Source of the DNA: Anoxybacillus amylolyticus
Lineage (GTDB): Bacteria; Bacillota; Bacilli; Bacillales; Anoxybacillaceae
DNA length: 64,000 bases
NCBI RefSeq assembly: GCF_001634285.1
Contig: NZ_CP015439.1
Span: 124,001-188,000 of the forward strand
Reading direction: 5' to 3'
How positions within the stretch are numbered: the first letter of the stretch is position 1; each line of letters opens with the position of its first letter. The position numbers were made by a program, and so were the translations under genes. Shown here piece by piece: positions 1 through 9,646 of the stretch. The notes beneath the pieces were generated by a model that saw nothing but the letters and a program-made list of their open reading frames with translations, was not told the origin of the DNA and did no database searches.

Positions 1-1
1 G

Positions 2-2728
2 CGACGATTATACGTTACATACGAAATTGCATGGAACGTACTACTTGTACTCGCTGTTGTATTGCTTTGCGCCGTTTCTTTTTCGTTCGGTGTCGGTGCA
101 GGTTACTTTGCTTCTTTAGTAAAAGATATGCATATCCCATCGTATACCGAGATGAAAAAAGACATTTACAACTATGAAGAAACGACGCATATTTATTTTG
201 CAAATCGCGTCTATTTAGGGAGCTTCCGTTCCGACATCGAACGGGAAGAGGTTCCTTTACAAGACGTTTCCCCCTATGTCATTAAAGCAATTATTGCAAC
301 CGAAGACGAATATTTTTACGAACATAAAGGCGTCGTGCCAAAAGCGATTATTCGCGCCTTATTCCAAGAAACAACAAATTCTTCCCTTCGTACAGGAGGA
401 AGTACGTTAACCCAACAGCTCGTCAAAAATCAAATTTTAACGAACGAAGTGTCGTTTGAACGAAAGGCTAAAGAAATTTTGCTCGCCCTTCGCCTCGAAC
501 ACTTTTTTAACAAAGACGAAATTTTAGAAGCGTATTTAAACGTCGTCCCTTTTGGAAGAAACTCCTCCGGCCGCAACATCGCCGGCATCCAAGCAGCAGC
601 GCAAGGGGTATTTGGCGTAAATGCAAAAGATTTAAATTTAGCACAAGCCGCCTTTTTGGCAGGACTCCCGCAAAGCCCCTTCGGATATACTCCGTTTACG
701 AGCGACGGGGAAGTGAAAAAAGACATTTCTCCTGCCTTGCAGCGGATGAAAACAGTATTAACACGAATGAAAAAAGCGGGGTTCATCTCTGAAAGACAAT
801 ACAACGAAGCGCTGGCGTATGACATCACTAAACATCTCGCCCCACCAAAGCCATCGCCATTTGAAAAATATCCATGGCTAACGATGGAAATTGAACAGCG
901 GGCAAAAGCGATTTTAGCAGACGTACTCGCAAAAAAAGACGGCTATACAAAAAAAGATTTACAAAATAATTCTCCTTTATACGAAGAATATAAGGCAATG
1001 GCAGAAAGACAACTTCGACAAAACGGATACGACATTTACACAACCATCGACAAAGATATTTACGATCGCATGCAAGCAGTTGTTGCGAAATATCCGTATT
1101 TCGGAAGCGATATTGTCATGCAGGAAAAAGATAAGAAAACGGGCAAAATCGTCACAAAAGTAGAACCAGTCGAAGTCGGGGCGATGCTGATCGAAAACAA
1201 GACAGGGCGCATCATTAGCTTTGTCGGGGGACGAAATTATCATCGTGAACAACTAAACCACGCCACCCAAGCATATCGTTCGAACGGTTCAACGATGAAA
1301 CCGCTATTAGTCTACGCGCCAGCGATGGAAATGGGTATCGTGCAACCAGGAACAGTCATTCCAGATATTGATTTAAACGTGCAAACACCAAGTGGAACAT
1401 ACCGTCCAAAAAACGCCGATCACAAGACGCATGGACTCGTATCGGTGCGCCGCGCCTTGCAATATTCGTATAACATCCCAGCCGTGCGCACATATATGAA
1501 AACCATTAATCAACGACCGATGACGTATTTAGAAAAAATGGGCTTTACTAGTTTGACGAAGGCAGACGCTACTAACTTGTCAATGGCGCTCGGTGCGTTA
1601 ACAAAAGGGGTGACGGTCGAAGAAAACGTCAACGCATACGCTACGTTTGGGAATTACGGAACATTCGTGGATGCATATTTAATTGAGAAAATTGTCGCGA
1701 AAGATGGGAAGGTCGTTTACGAACATAAAAGCGAGCCAGTCAACGTCTTTTCGCCACAAACGTCCTATTTAACAATCGACATGATGCGTGATGTTATTCG
1801 TCAAGGAACGGCAGCGGCGCTTCCCTCATTTTTAAAATTCCGCGCCGATTGGGCAGGGAAAACAGGAACAGGACAAGATAATAAAGATGCGTGGTTTGTC
1901 GCAACGAATCCAAACGTTACGTTTGGAACGTGGATCGGTTATGATACGCCACGTCCCCTAGAGATGAGATATAAAGGCTTGACCTATAGCAAACGAAACT
2001 TGTTACTATGGGCACAACTGATGAACGCAGCTTACGATGTCAAGCCGGACGTCATCGCACCAAAAGAGCGCTTTCATATGCCAGGCGGCATCGTTCGCCG
2101 CTCTTACTGCACCGTATCAGGTCTCATTCCGTCTGCGATGTGCGAAAAAGCTGGATTAGTCAGCTATGATTTGTATAACGCTAAATTTGTGCCGACAGAA
2201 GAGGATCATTCGTTAATGAGCGGAAAATTTGTCGAAGTAAACGGCCAACGGTACGCTGCGCTCCCAACTACACCCCAAGAGTTTACAAGCGACGGGGTAG
2301 GGGTGAATGCCCAATTACTCGAAGAATGGGGAATAAAAGAAACTGATCTTACGAAACTATTCCCTGATTTATCTAAATGGAAAAACGTCGGTATCTTTGC
2401 TGAACTGAAAGAAAACGGCAAACGTCCCGACCCACTTGTCGTACAATTGGTTAGCAAGAAATTGACGTGGGCAGCACATCGTGAGCCAGATGTGATTGGC
2501 TACCGTATATATCGAGCAGAGCAAGAGGGATTGCCATTTCAAGTAGTAGCGACGCTAAAATCTGGAATATCTCCGTCATTTACCGTTCCGTCTGCAACCG
2601 GTGTCTACTACGTGACCGCTGTTGATATTAGTGGGAACGAATCCGCACCGTCCAACCTCGTTTCCTTTACAACACCGGTAACAACAAAAGAAACCCAAGA
2701 AAAAACAACGAACCCCTCGGGACAATAG
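2..2728 (+). CDS. Class A penicillin-binding protein (PBP1A family), 5' end outside window
   Basis: Bifunctional peptidoglycan transglycosylase/transpeptidase working on the outer face of the membrane. The frame is open from base 2, so the start lies upstream of the window; a TTG at 62 falls inside the membrane helix and is not the real start. A hydrophobic segment encoded at about 35-115 is the single membrane anchor. The GT51 transglycosylase domain shows EDEYFYEHKG and GGSTLTQQLVKN (bases 300-430). The transpeptidase shows the serine motif STMK (near 1279), SYN (near 1466) and KTGTG (near 1858). The last ~85 codons (2450-2690) look like a fibronectin type III module. The gene ends at a shared terminator with acsA. 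Which paralogue it is cannot be settled from this sequence. Confidence 0.93.
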   Translation, partial: RRLYVTYEIAWNVLLVLAVVLLCAVSFSFGVGAGYFASLVKDMHIPSYTEMKKDIYNYEETTHIYFANRVYLGSFRSDIEREEVPLQDVSPYVIKAIIATEDEYFYEHKGVVPKAIIRALFQETTNSSLRTGGSTLTQQLVKNQILTNEVSFERKAKEILLALRLEHFFNKDEILEAYLNVVPFGRNSSGRNIAGIQAAAQGVFGVNAKDLNLAQAAFLAGLPQSPFGYTPFTSDGEVKKDISPALQRMKTVLTRMKKAGFISERQYNEALAYDITKHLAPPKPSPFEKYPWLTMEIEQRAKAILADVLAKKDGYTKKDLQNNSPLYEEYKAMAERQLRQNGYDIYTTIDKDIYDRMQAVVAKYPYFGSDIVMQEKDKKTGKIVTKVEPVEVGAMLIENKTGRIISFVGGRNYHREQLNHATQAYRSNGSTMKPLLVYAPAMEMGIVQPGTVIPDIDLNVQTPSGTYRPKNADHKTHGLVSVRRALQYSYNIPAVRTYMKTINQRPMTYLEKMGFTSLTKADATNLSMALGALTKGVTVEENVNAYATFGNYGTFVDAYLIEKIVAKDGKVVYEHKSEPVNVFSPQTSYLTIDMMRDVIRQGTAAALPSFLKFRADWAGKTGTGQDNKDAWFVATNPNVTFGTWIGYDTPRPLEMRYKGLTYSKRNLLLWAQLMNAAYDVKPDVIAPKERFHMPGGIVRRSYCTVSGLIPSAMCEKAGLVSYDLYNAKFVPTEEDHSLMSGKFVEVNGQRYAALPTTPQEFTSDGVGVNAQLLEEWGIKETDLTKLFPDLSKWKNVGIFAELKENGKRPDPLVVQLVSKKLTWAAHREPDVIGYRIYRAEQEGLPFQVVATLKSGISPSFTVPSATGVYYVTAVDISGNESAPSNLVSFTTPVTTKETQEKTTNPSGQ

Positions 2729-2731
2729 AAA

Positions 2732-2763
2732 GAGGCTGACATCAACCGTCAGCCTCCTTTTTT
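2732..2763. terminator. Bidirectional terminator between the PBP gene and acsA
   Basis: A perfect 9-bp stem, GAGGCTGAC/GTCAGCCTC, with a 7-nt loop is followed by a T-run on the plus strand (2758-2763). On the minus strand it overlaps the acsA stop codon, so it can serve both convergent genes. Confidence 0.9.
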
Positions 2764-4477
2764 AGTCTTCCATTGTCGATAAGTCGCCTGTTGGCAAGTT
2801 CAATTCCCACGCTTTTAAGACGCGACGCATAATTTTACCGCTGCGCGTTTTCGGCAATTTATCGCGGAACTCGATTTCGCGTGGTGCCGCGTGAGCTGCT
2901 AATCCTTTTTTCACAAACTGACGAATGTCTTCAATTAATTCTTCCGACGGCTCATACCCTTCACGAAGCGAAATAAACGCTTTAATAATTTCGCCGCGTA
3001 CCGGATCTGGCTTGCCGATGACCCCTGCTTCGGCGACGGCTGGGTGTTCGACGAGTTTGCTTTCTACTTCAAACGGACCGACCCGCTCACCAGAGGTCAT
3101 AATGACATCATCGATTCGGCCTTGGAACCAGAAGTAGCCGTCTTCGTCCATGTACGCCGAATCGCCGGAAACGTACCAATCACCGATGAAGTACGATTCA
3201 TATTTTTGCGGATTGTTCCAAATCGTCTTCATCATCGACGGCCATCCTTTGCGAATAGCCAAATTCCCCATCCGATAAGGAGGAAGCTCATTGCCTTGGT
3301 CGTCGATAATCGCTGCTTTCACCCCTGGAATCGGCTTACCCATAGAGCCTGGCTTAATTTCCATGCACGGATAGTTACAAATGAGCTGTGCCCCTGTTTC
3401 TGTCATCCACCACGTATCATGGATGCGGCGATGGAACACTTTCATCCCCCAGCGAACCACTTCGGGATTTAACGGCTCTCCGACGCTCAAAACATGGCGC
3501 AATGAGCTTAAATCAAATTTCTTCACCAACTCATCGCCTGCTCCCATCAACATGCGGAATGCCGTTGGTGCACTGTACCAAACGGTAACACCATAGTCTT
3601 CAATTGTTTTATACCATGCTTCTGGGCTGAACCGACCGCCGACAATGACATTCGAAGCGCCGCACAACCATGGTCCGAAAATGCCGTACGATGTCCCTGT
3701 TACCCAGCCTGGGTCAGCTGTACACCAGTAGACGTCGTCTTCTTTTAAATCAAGCACCCATTTCGCTGTTTGATAATGCTGAATCATCGCGTTATGCACA
3801 TGCAAGACACCTTTTGGCTTTCCAGTCGAACCAGACGTATAATGCAAAATTAACCCGTCTTGGCGATCAACCCACTCGATATCAAAATGTTTGCTCGCTT
3901 CGCTCATTCGCTTTTTAAAGTCCACGTATGGTCCTTCTTCAACAATATCGTCGCCGACAAGCAAGACGTGTTTTAGCGCTGGTAACTCATTGACCGGAAC
4001 GCGCGGAAGCAGTTCTTTTGTTGTCACAATCACTTTCGCTTCGCTGTCTTCTAACCGGTCGCGCACCGCTCCTTCCATGAATGCTTCAAACAATGGGCCA
4101 ACAATCGCGCCGACTTTAATTGCGCCAAGAACCGCAAAATACAATTCCGGAGAGCGCGGCATAAAAATAAACACCCGGTCGCCTTTTTCCACATCTGCCA
4201 CTTGTTTGAATACGTTTGCGGCTTTGTTCGACCACTCTTTCATTTCTTTAAACGTATATTTTTCTTCTCTCGAAGCGTCGCGATAGTAAAGCGCCACTTT
4301 ATTTTTCCGGAACGTCTCTACGTGGCGATCAATCGCTTCATAAGCCATATTCACTCGTCCTGTTTCGGCCCATGAAAATTGTTTTTCTGTTTCCGACCAG
4401 TCGAACGTTCGATACGTTTCTTCATAGTTTTTTAAGTTATGTTCCCCTTGTATGACCGGTAGCATTTCTACTTTCAT
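2762..4477 (-). CDS. acsA: Acetyl-CoA synthetase
   Basis: ATP-dependent acetate activation to acetyl-CoA via acetyl-adenylate (cytosolic ANL superfamily). The 571-residue protein has the usual AcsA length. The phosphate-binding motif YTSGSTGKPKG lies near residue 215, and the C-terminal SGKIMRR motif carries the lysine (about residue 548) that AcuA acetylates in B. subtilis. The ATG at 4477 follows a GGGGGAAC ribosome site. It is divergent from acuABC, which encode its acetylation control system. A good SigA promoter lies upstream, with CodY-like and CcpA-like sites nearby, consistent with known CcpA/CodY control of this gene in Bacillus. Confidence 0.97.
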   Translation of the reverse strand: MKVEMLPVIQGEHNLKNYEETYRTFDWSETEKQFSWAETGRVNMAYEAIDRHVETFRKNKVALYYRDASREEKYTFKEMKEWSNKAANVFKQVADVEKGDRVFIFMPRSPELYFAVLGAIKVGAIVGPLFEAFMEGAVRDRLEDSEAKVIVTTKELLPRVPVNELPALKHVLLVGDDIVEEGPYVDFKKRMSEASKHFDIEWVDRQDGLILHYTSGSTGKPKGVLHVHNAMIQHYQTAKWVLDLKEDDVYWCTADPGWVTGTSYGIFGPWLCGASNVIVGGRFSPEAWYKTIEDYGVTVWYSAPTAFRMLMGAGDELVKKFDLSSLRHVLSVGEPLNPEVVRWGMKVFHRRIHDTWWMTETGAQLICNYPCMEIKPGSMGKPIPGVKAAIIDDQGNELPPYRMGNLAIRKGWPSMMKTIWNNPQKYESYFIGDWYVSGDSAYMDEDGYFWFQGRIDDVIMTSGERVGPFEVESKLVEHPAVAEAGVIGKPDPVRGEIIKAFISLREGYEPSEELIEDIRQFVKKGLAAHAAPREIEFRDKLPKTRSGKIMRRVLKAWELNLPTGDLSTMED

Positions 4478-4515
4478 TCCCCTAGTTCCCCCTTTATGTA
4501 AGTGATTACATTCCC

Positions 4516-4557
4516 ATTATAGTATAACTTTTTCGATTTCTCAATTTTTAAAAAATT
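4516..4557 (-). promoter_or_regulatory. acsA promoter with overlapping CodY-like box
   Basis: Minus strand: -35 TTGAGA (4539-4544), 17-bp spacer, -10 TATAAT (4516-4521). AATTTTTAAAAAATT at 4543-4557 overlaps the -35 and differs from the CodY consensus AATTTTCWGAAAATT at two positions. The promoter call is strong. The CodY call is tentative because the region is AT-rich, although CodY is known to repress acsA in B. subtilis. Confidence 0.7.
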
Positions 4558-4584
4558 TTATTTTGGAAATAAAGAATTTTTTTT

Positions 4585-4620
4585 TGAAAACGCTTTAACT
4601 TTTCGGTTTTTATGTATAAT
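4585..4620 (+). promoter_or_regulatory. Candidate cre (CcpA) site and acuA -10 box
   Basis: TGAAAACGCTTTAA at 4585-4598 matches the cre consensus TGWNANCGNTNWCA at all but one fixed position. It overlaps the expected -35 region of a promoter whose -10 is TATAAT at 4615-4620. This placement would let CcpA repress acuABC, and perhaps the divergent acsA, during growth on sugar. The -35 itself is poor. Confidence 0.65.
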
Positions 4621-4653
4621 GAAAGATAGAAAATGTAATCAGGTGGTGGCTTA

Positions 4654-5286
4654 ATGGAACATAAAAAAACGTATAATGCCAAGGAATTAAAAACACCAAA
4701 AGGCACTCTTATTATCGAAGGGCCAGTGCCAGCTGAAAAATTGGCAGCCTATGAATTTCATCATGATTTAACCGCCTTCCGCCAACCCGAACAGCAACAT
4801 CAAGCGTTAATCGACATCGCTCGCCTTCCGGAAGGACGAATTATTATTGCGCGGCACCAGCAAACGATCGTCGGCTATGTGACGTTTTTGTATCCTGACC
4901 CACTTGAGCGCTGGTCGGAAGGAAAAATGGAGAATTTAATTGAATTAGGGGCAATTGAAGTCATCCCCGAATTTCGCGGCTATCAAGTCGGTAAAAATTT
5001 ATTAATCGTGTCGATGATGGATGATGCGATGGAGGACTATATTATCATCACAACCGAGTATTATTGGCATTGGGATTTGAAGCGGACAGGCCTTAACGTA
5101 TGGGAGTATCGAAAAGTGATGGAGAAAATGATGAATGCCGGCGGTCTCGTTTGGTATGCGACCGATGATCCAGAGATATGCTCCCACCCAGCCAACTGTT
5201 TAATGGCGCGCATCGGAAAACGAGTCGATCAAGAGTCGATTCAAAAATTTGACCGTCTTCGGTTTATGAATCGGTTTATGTATTAG
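4654..5286 (+). CDS. acuA: Acetyl-CoA synthetase acetyltransferase
   Basis: GNAT-family protein acetyltransferase that inactivates AcsA by acetylating its active-site lysine. It is 210 residues, the normal AcuA length. The GNAT core is seen around [17 protein letters not shown], the acetyl-CoA pyrophosphate loop. The ATG follows AGGTGGTGG. It is the first gene of acuABC, with acuB 26 bases downstream, and its target gene is immediately divergent. Confidence 0.95.
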   Translation: MEHKKTYNAKELKTPKGTLIIEGPVPAEKLAAYEFHHDLTAFRQPEQQHQALIDIARLPEGRIIIARHQQTIVGYVTFLYPDPLERWSEGKMENLIELGAIEVIPEFRGYQVGKNLLIVSMMDDAMEDYIIITTEYYWHWDLKRTGLNVWEYRKVMEKMMNAGGLVWYATDDPEICSHPANCLMARIGKRVDQESIQKFDRLRFMNRFMY

Positions 5287-5312
5287 GGGAAAACAAAGGG
5301 GGAGGGTTACGA

Positions 5313-5957
5313 ATGATTGTCGAGCAAATCATGAAAACAAACGTGGCAACACTTCAGCCACATCAGACAATTGCCGAAGCGATACAGCTATTAAAGCAGC
5401 ACCGAATCCGCCATCTTCCGATCGTCGACGAAGAGCAACACGTCGTCGGCATTGTGACAGACCGCGATATTCGCGATGTCAGTCCATCGATTTTTGATGC
5501 ATGTGAACATTTAGAGGATTTTGAAAAACCAGTTCATACGATTATGAAAACGGATGTGATTACCGGTCATCCACTCGATTTCGTCGAAGAAGTTGCCGCT
5601 TTATTTTACGAAAATCGCATTAGCTGTTTGCCGATTACGAAAGACAGAAAGCTCGTCGGCATTATTACAGAAACGGACTTATTATATACGCTTGTGCAAC
5701 TAACAGGAGCACACCAACCTGGCTCACAAATCGAAGTGAAAGTGCCGAATTTGAGCGGCATATTAAGCGAAGTAACGGCCGTTTTTGCGAAGCGAAATGT
5801 GAATATTGCTAGCGTCCTTGTCTACCCTGATAAAGATGAACGCTATAAAATTCTCGTATTCCGCATTCAAACGATGAATCCTATTCAAGTAATCGGCGAT
5901 TTAAAAAGCGCGGGGTATACCGTATTATGGCCGAACTTGCCGGGGGTTTCATCATGA
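5313..5957 (+). CDS. acuB: Acetoin utilisation protein AcuB (two CBS domains plus ACT domain)
   Basis: A 214-residue regulatory protein. Two CBS motifs (residues ~1-60 and ~75-135, with the typical IVTDRD and IITETD ends) form a nucleotide-binding Bateman pair. They are followed by an ACT-like domain starting near [13 protein letters not shown]. The ATG at 5313 follows GGGGGAGGG. The stop overlaps the acuC start (ATGA), suggesting translational coupling. The family role in acetate/acetoin metabolism is known only genetically; the ligand cannot be read from sequence. Confidence 0.93.
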   Translation: MIVEQIMKTNVATLQPHQTIAEAIQLLKQHRIRHLPIVDEEQHVVGIVTDRDIRDVSPSIFDACEHLEDFEKPVHTIMKTDVITGHPLDFVEEVAALFYENRISCLPITKDRKLVGIITETDLLYTLVQLTGAHQPGSQIEVKVPNLSGILSEVTAVFAKRNVNIASVLVYPDKDERYKILVFRIQTMNPIQVIGDLKSAGYTVLWPNLPGVSS

Positions 5958-7132
5958 AAACAAGTTGCGTATTCGTGTATTCAGATGACTTTCAGCTTTA
6001 CAAATTTCATGATGCACACCCGTTCAACCAGTTGAGGGTAAAACTGACGTATGAATTACTGAGGGAGATGCAAGCACTAACGGATGAGCAAATTGTTTCC
6101 CCGCGCATGGCGACAGATGAAGAACTCGAACTCATCCATGACCGCGCGTATATCGATGCGGTGAAAGCTGCCGGGCAAGGGCGACTGTCGGAAGAGACCG
6201 CAATGAATTATGGGCTTGGCACCGAAGATACGCCCGTTTTTCCGAATATGCATGAGGCAAGCGCGCTGTTAGTAGGAGCGACATTAACCGCTGTCGATTA
6301 CGTCATGTCAGGAAAAGCAGCGCACGCCTTAAGTTTAGGAGGAGGGCTTCATCATGGTTTCCGCGGCAAAGCATCTGGTTTTTGCATTTATAACGACAGC
6401 GCGGTAGCGATTAAATATATGCAGGAGCGGTACGGATTACGCGTGCTATACGTTGATACGGACGCGCATCATGGGGATGGAGTGCAGTGGGCGTTTTATG
6501 ACGACCCAAACGTTTGCACGTTTTCAATTCACGAAACAGGACGGTATTTGTTTCCAGGGACAGGAAATATTACGGAGCGAGGACAAGGGAAAGGCTACGG
6601 CTTTTCGTTCAATATCCCGGTCGATGCGTTTACGGAAGATGAGTCATGGCTTGATGCGTATACGCAAGCGTTTCGCGAAATTGCCGCCTTTTTTAAACCC
6701 GACATTATTTTAACGCAAAATGGCGCTGATGCGCACTATTATGACCCGCTTACCCATTTGTCGGTGACGATGAAAACGTATCGGCAAATTCCGAAAATTG
6801 CGCATGAAATTGCACACCAATATTGCGAAGGACGCTGGGTAGCTGTCGGCGGTGGGGGATATGACATTTGGCGGGTCGTTCCGCGTGCTTGGGCGCTCAT
6901 CTGGCTTGAAATGACGGAACAATCAAACATTTCAGGCAACCTTCCGAAAGCATGGCTTGATAAATGGCAGCCGCACGCCCCAGTGCCGCTTCCGCAGGAA
7001 TGGGACGACCCCGACATGTTATACCCGCCCATTCCGCGCAAGGCGGAAATTACCGAAAAAAATGCCCAAACGGTCGAAAAAGCGCTCTATCCGATTCGCA
7101 ACCAGCGCTCAAACATGAAACAAAGCCTGTGA
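5954..7132 (+). CDS. acuC: AcuC, class I histone-deacetylase-like lysine deacetylase
   Basis: Zinc-dependent deacetylase that reactivates acetylated AcsA, opposing AcuA. The active-site stretch [18 protein letters not shown] holds the tandem histidines and metal-binding aspartates of the arginase/HDAC fold; a further GGGGYD motif lies near residue 305. I place the start at 5954, where ATG overlaps the acuB stop. An in-frame ATG at 5927 would add nine residues and overlap acuB by 31 bases. Length from 5954 is 392 residues, near the family norm. The stop codon lies inside the terminator stem. Confidence 0.94.
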   Translation: MKTSCVFVYSDDFQLYKFHDAHPFNQLRVKLTYELLREMQALTDEQIVSPRMATDEELELIHDRAYIDAVKAAGQGRLSEETAMNYGLGTEDTPVFPNMHEASALLVGATLTAVDYVMSGKAAHALSLGGGLHHGFRGKASGFCIYNDSAVAIKYMQERYGLRVLYVDTDAHHGDGVQWAFYDDPNVCTFSIHETGRYLFPGTGNITERGQGKGYGFSFNIPVDAFTEDESWLDAYTQAFREIAAFFKPDIILTQNGADAHYYDPLTHLSVTMKTYRQIPKIAHEIAHQYCEGRWVAVGGGGYDIWRVVPRAWALIWLEMTEQSNISGNLPKAWLDKWQPHAPVPLPQEWDDPDMLYPPIPRKAEITEKNAQTVEKALYPIRNQRSNMKQSL

Positions 7133-7152
7133 AACGTTCACAGGCTTTGTTT
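7118..7152. terminator. Hairpin between convergent acuC and ccpA
   Basis: A 16-bp perfect inverted repeat (7118-7133 with 7137-7152) and a 3-nt loop. The arms start with AAA and end with TTT, so it can act in either direction. It contains the acuC stop. Confidence 0.8.
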
Positions 7153-7222
7153 ACAACCAAGCGCTTCTCGTCGGAAGAACGCTTTGCTTCGAAAGCTAAA
7201 CAGACGCGTCCGCTTTTCTTTT

Positions 7223-8218
7223 TTACTTTGTGGATTGGCGGTATTCGATGCGGTGTGGTAAGACGACGATATGGTTTTCGACACGCTCTTTATTCATGTA
7301 TTTCGTAAGCAAGCGCATCGCGACAGCACCGATGTCATACATTGGTTGAACGACCGTTGTTAAGCGCGGGCGCACCATCGTTGCTAGTCTTGTATTATCG
7401 AAACCGATGACTTCCAATTGCTCTGGCACATGCATTCCATGGTCTTGTGCACCGTGGATAATACCAAGCGCCATTTCATCCGTTCCGGCAAATACCGCTG
7501 TCGGTCTTTCTTCTAACTCCGCTATTTTTTCATACGCCTCAATGCCAGAATCATACGAATAGTCCCCTTCGACAATAAGCGCTTCATCGTAAGCGATGCC
7601 ACGCGCCTCTAACGCGCGGCGATATCCTGCGAGCTTTTTATTATTGATCGGGTCGTTTGCCGGTCCTGTAATATAAGCAACGCGCGCATGCCCTTTTTCC
7701 AGTAAATGTGTTACTGCTTCAAACGCTGCCTGCTCGTAATCAATGTTGACAGAAGGAATGAGATGGTTTTCTTCAATCGTCGCCGCAAGCACAATCGGCA
7801 CATCTGATTTTTGAAATTCGTTCACGTGCTCTTCTGTAATGTTGCCTCCCATGAACAAAATACCGTCCACTTGCTTTGCAAGCATCGTGTTCAATAAATG
7901 CAGCTCTTTTTCTTTATTTTGGTCAGAGTTGCTTAAAATGATATTATATTTATACATCGTTGCGATATCTTCAATTCCGCGAGCTAGTTCAGCGAAGAAG
8001 ATGCTCGAAATGTCAGGGATAATCACGCCAACCGTCGTCGTTTTTTTGCTTGCAAGCCCGCGAGCAACTGCGTTTGGCCGATACCCTAACCGCTCAATTG
8101 CTTCCAACACTTTTTTTCTTGTGGATGGCTTCACATTCGGGTTTCCATTGACGACACGCGACACGGTCGCCATCGACACGTTCGCTTCCCTCGCCACATC
8201 ATAAATCGTTACATTCAT
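7223..8218 (-). CDS. ccpA: Catabolite control protein A
   Basis: LacI/GalR-family master regulator of carbon catabolite control that binds cre sites with HPr-Ser-P. The 331 residues begin with the LacI helix-turn-helix ([20 protein letters not shown]) and hinge, then the periplasmic-binding-protein-like core. The ATG follows GAGTGAAAGGAA. It is convergent with acuC. In B. subtilis motS/motP sit between these two; they are absent here. A likely promoter is at 8279-8308. Confidence 0.97.
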   Translation of the reverse strand: MNVTIYDVAREANVSMATVSRVVNGNPNVKPSTRKKVLEAIERLGYRPNAVARGLASKKTTTVGVIIPDISSIFFAELARGIEDIATMYKYNIILSNSDQNKEKELHLLNTMLAKQVDGILFMGGNITEEHVNEFQKSDVPIVLAATIEENHLIPSVNIDYEQAAFEAVTHLLEKGHARVAYITGPANDPINNKKLAGYRRALEARGIAYDEALIVEGDYSYDSGIEAYEKIAELEERPTAVFAGTDEMALGIIHGAQDHGMHVPEQLEVIGFDNTRLATMVRPRLTTVVQPMYDIGAVAMRLLTKYMNKERVENHIVVLPHRIEYRQSTK

Positions 8219-8278
8219 TTCCTTTCACTCCTCAATCTATTTTCTCATACCGCGAATCTTGCCTATTTATGTAGATTT

Positions 8279-8308
8279 ATCATACGATACATTATGGGCT
8301 AATCGCAA
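8279..8308 (-). promoter_or_regulatory. Probable ccpA promoter
   Basis: Minus strand -35 TTGCGA (8303-8308), 18-bp spacer, -10 TATGAT (8279-8284), about 60 bases upstream of the ccpA start. Moderate match. Confidence 0.5.
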
Positions 8309-8349
8309 TGGCTTCGCAAACATTTTGCAAATGTTTTCATACATTACGT

Positions 8350-8384
8350 AAAAAACCCCTCCACCTATGATACAAGTGGAGGGG
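8350..8384 (-). terminator. aroA terminator
   Basis: Minus strand hairpin of 9 bp (CCCCTCCAC arms at 8356-8364 and 8376-8384) followed by a run of T on the minus strand (A-run at 8350-8355). It lies just after the aroA stop. Confidence 0.85.
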
Positions 8385-8394
8385 GAGAGAGAGG

Positions 8395-9477
8395 TTAAAC
8401 TCTTACCATTTGTCGTTGGAACGATTTTAATTCTTCCATAAATTCGTTGAATTGGTCGATGTCCATTTGTTGCGCTGAATCTGACAAAGCCACTGCTGGG
8501 TCTGGATGAACTTCGGCCATGACACCGTCTGCACCGATTGCCAATGCCGCTTTCGCACAAGGAAGCAATAAGTCCCGGCGTCCGGTCGAATGCGTCACAT
8601 CGACAAATACCGGCAAATGCGTTTCTTTCTTTAAAATTGGCACTGCTGAAATATCTAACGTATTCCGCGTCGCACGCTCATATGTGCGAATGCCGCGCTC
8701 GCAAAGGATGATTTGGTCGTTTCCTTGCGACATAATGTATTCTGCTGCATTAATAAATTCTTCAATCGTCGCCGCTAATCCGCGCTTTAACAATACCGGT
8801 TTTTTCACTTGCCCTGCGGCTTTCAACAATTCAAAGTTTTGCATGTTGCGAGCTCCGATTTGAATGACGTCAATGTAATCGAGCGCAAGGTCAATATCTG
8901 CCGGCGTAACGATTTCGCTAATGACCGCTAACTCATACTCATCCGCAATTTGTTTTAAAATTTTCAATCCTTCTAATCCGAGTCCTTGGAAATCGTATGG
9001 GGATGTTCTTGGCTTATAAGCGCCGCCGCGCAATAATTTCAAGCCGTGCTTTTTCACCGCTTTCGCTACTTCGGCTACTTGCTCATAGCTTTCGACCGCG
9101 CATGGCCCCATGACAAAGTATTGCTTGCCATCACCGATTTTTTCACCTTTGACATCAACAATCGTATCTTCTGGCTTTTTCTTCCGTGAAACAAGAAGCG
9201 CTTTCCGGTGGTCATCTTCTTGCAATTCTAACCCTGCTTTAAAAATTTCTTTAAAAATATGTTTCAATGTCGCCGTTTCAAACGGGCCATCGTTATGTTC
9301 AAGAATTAAATCAAGCATTTTACGCTCGCGAACCGGATCGTACCGGTAGGTCCCTTGTGTTTCTTTAATTTTTCCAATTTCCTGAACAAGGCGTCCCCGT
9401 TCATTAATCAATTTTAAAATTTGCAAGTTCACTTCGTCGACTCTTGCTCGCAACTCATCTAATCTTTCATTGCTCAT
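8395..9477 (-). CDS. aroA: Bifunctional chorismate mutase / DAHP synthase
   Basis: First step of the shikimate pathway (phosphoenolpyruvate plus erythrose 4-phosphate to DAHP), fused to an N-terminal chorismate mutase (type AroQ, residues ~1-85) that acts as the feedback sensor, as in B. subtilis AroA(G). The DAHP synthase domain shows [10 protein letters not shown] and [16 protein letters not shown] choose the ATG at 9477 because AAAGGATG sits at a workable distance. The in-frame ATG at 9489 abuts the ribosome site and would add four residues. It has its own promoter at 9542-9570 and a terminator downstream. Confidence 0.96.
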   Translation of the reverse strand: MSNERLDELRARVDEVNLQILKLINERGRLVQEIGKIKETQGTYRYDPVRERKMLDLILEHNDGPFETATLKHIFKEIFKAGLELQEDDHRKALLVSRKKKPEDTIVDVKGEKIGDGKQYFVMGPCAVESYEQVAEVAKAVKKHGLKLLRGGAYKPRTSPYDFQGLGLEGLKILKQIADEYELAVISEIVTPADIDLALDYIDVIQIGARNMQNFELLKAAGQVKKPVLLKRGLAATIEEFINAAEYIMSQGNDQIILCERGIRTYERATRNTLDISAVPILKKETHLPVFVDVTHSTGRRDLLLPCAKAALAIGADGVMAEVHPDPAVALSDSAQQMDIDQFNEFMEELKSFQRQMVRV

Positions 9478-9541
9478 TCTTTCTCTCATCCTTTCTTTAT
9501 AAAAACTGAAAAATATGATACATTTCTAATAATTAGACATT

Positions 9542-9570
9542 ATTATAATGCAAATGGATACGATTGTCAC
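9542..9570 (-). promoter_or_regulatory. aroA promoter
   Basis: Minus strand -35 GTGACA (9565-9570), 17-bp spacer, -10 TATAAT (9542-9547). Confidence 0.7.
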
Positions 9571-9576
9571 GAAAAA

Positions 9577-9610
9577 ACTTTATCAGTTAAACGCTTTTAA
9601 GCGATAAAGT
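9577..9610. promoter_or_regulatory. Nested inverted repeat between divergent aroA and the FtsA-like gene
   Basis: ACTTTATC (9577-9584) is inversely repeated as GATAAAGT (9603-9610). An offset palindrome, CGCTT-TT-AAGCG (9592-9603), lies inside. It sits next to the aroA -35 box, so it could be an operator. No known regulator consensus is recognised. Confidence 0.4.
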
Positions 9611-9646
9611 AGTGTATGACATTTTGCAAAGAAGGGTGAATGATCC

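Noticed and set aside
8326-8339. cre-like TGAAAACATTTGCA upstream of ccpA
   Set aside because: The central CG is CA and another fixed base differs; too weak to list as a site.
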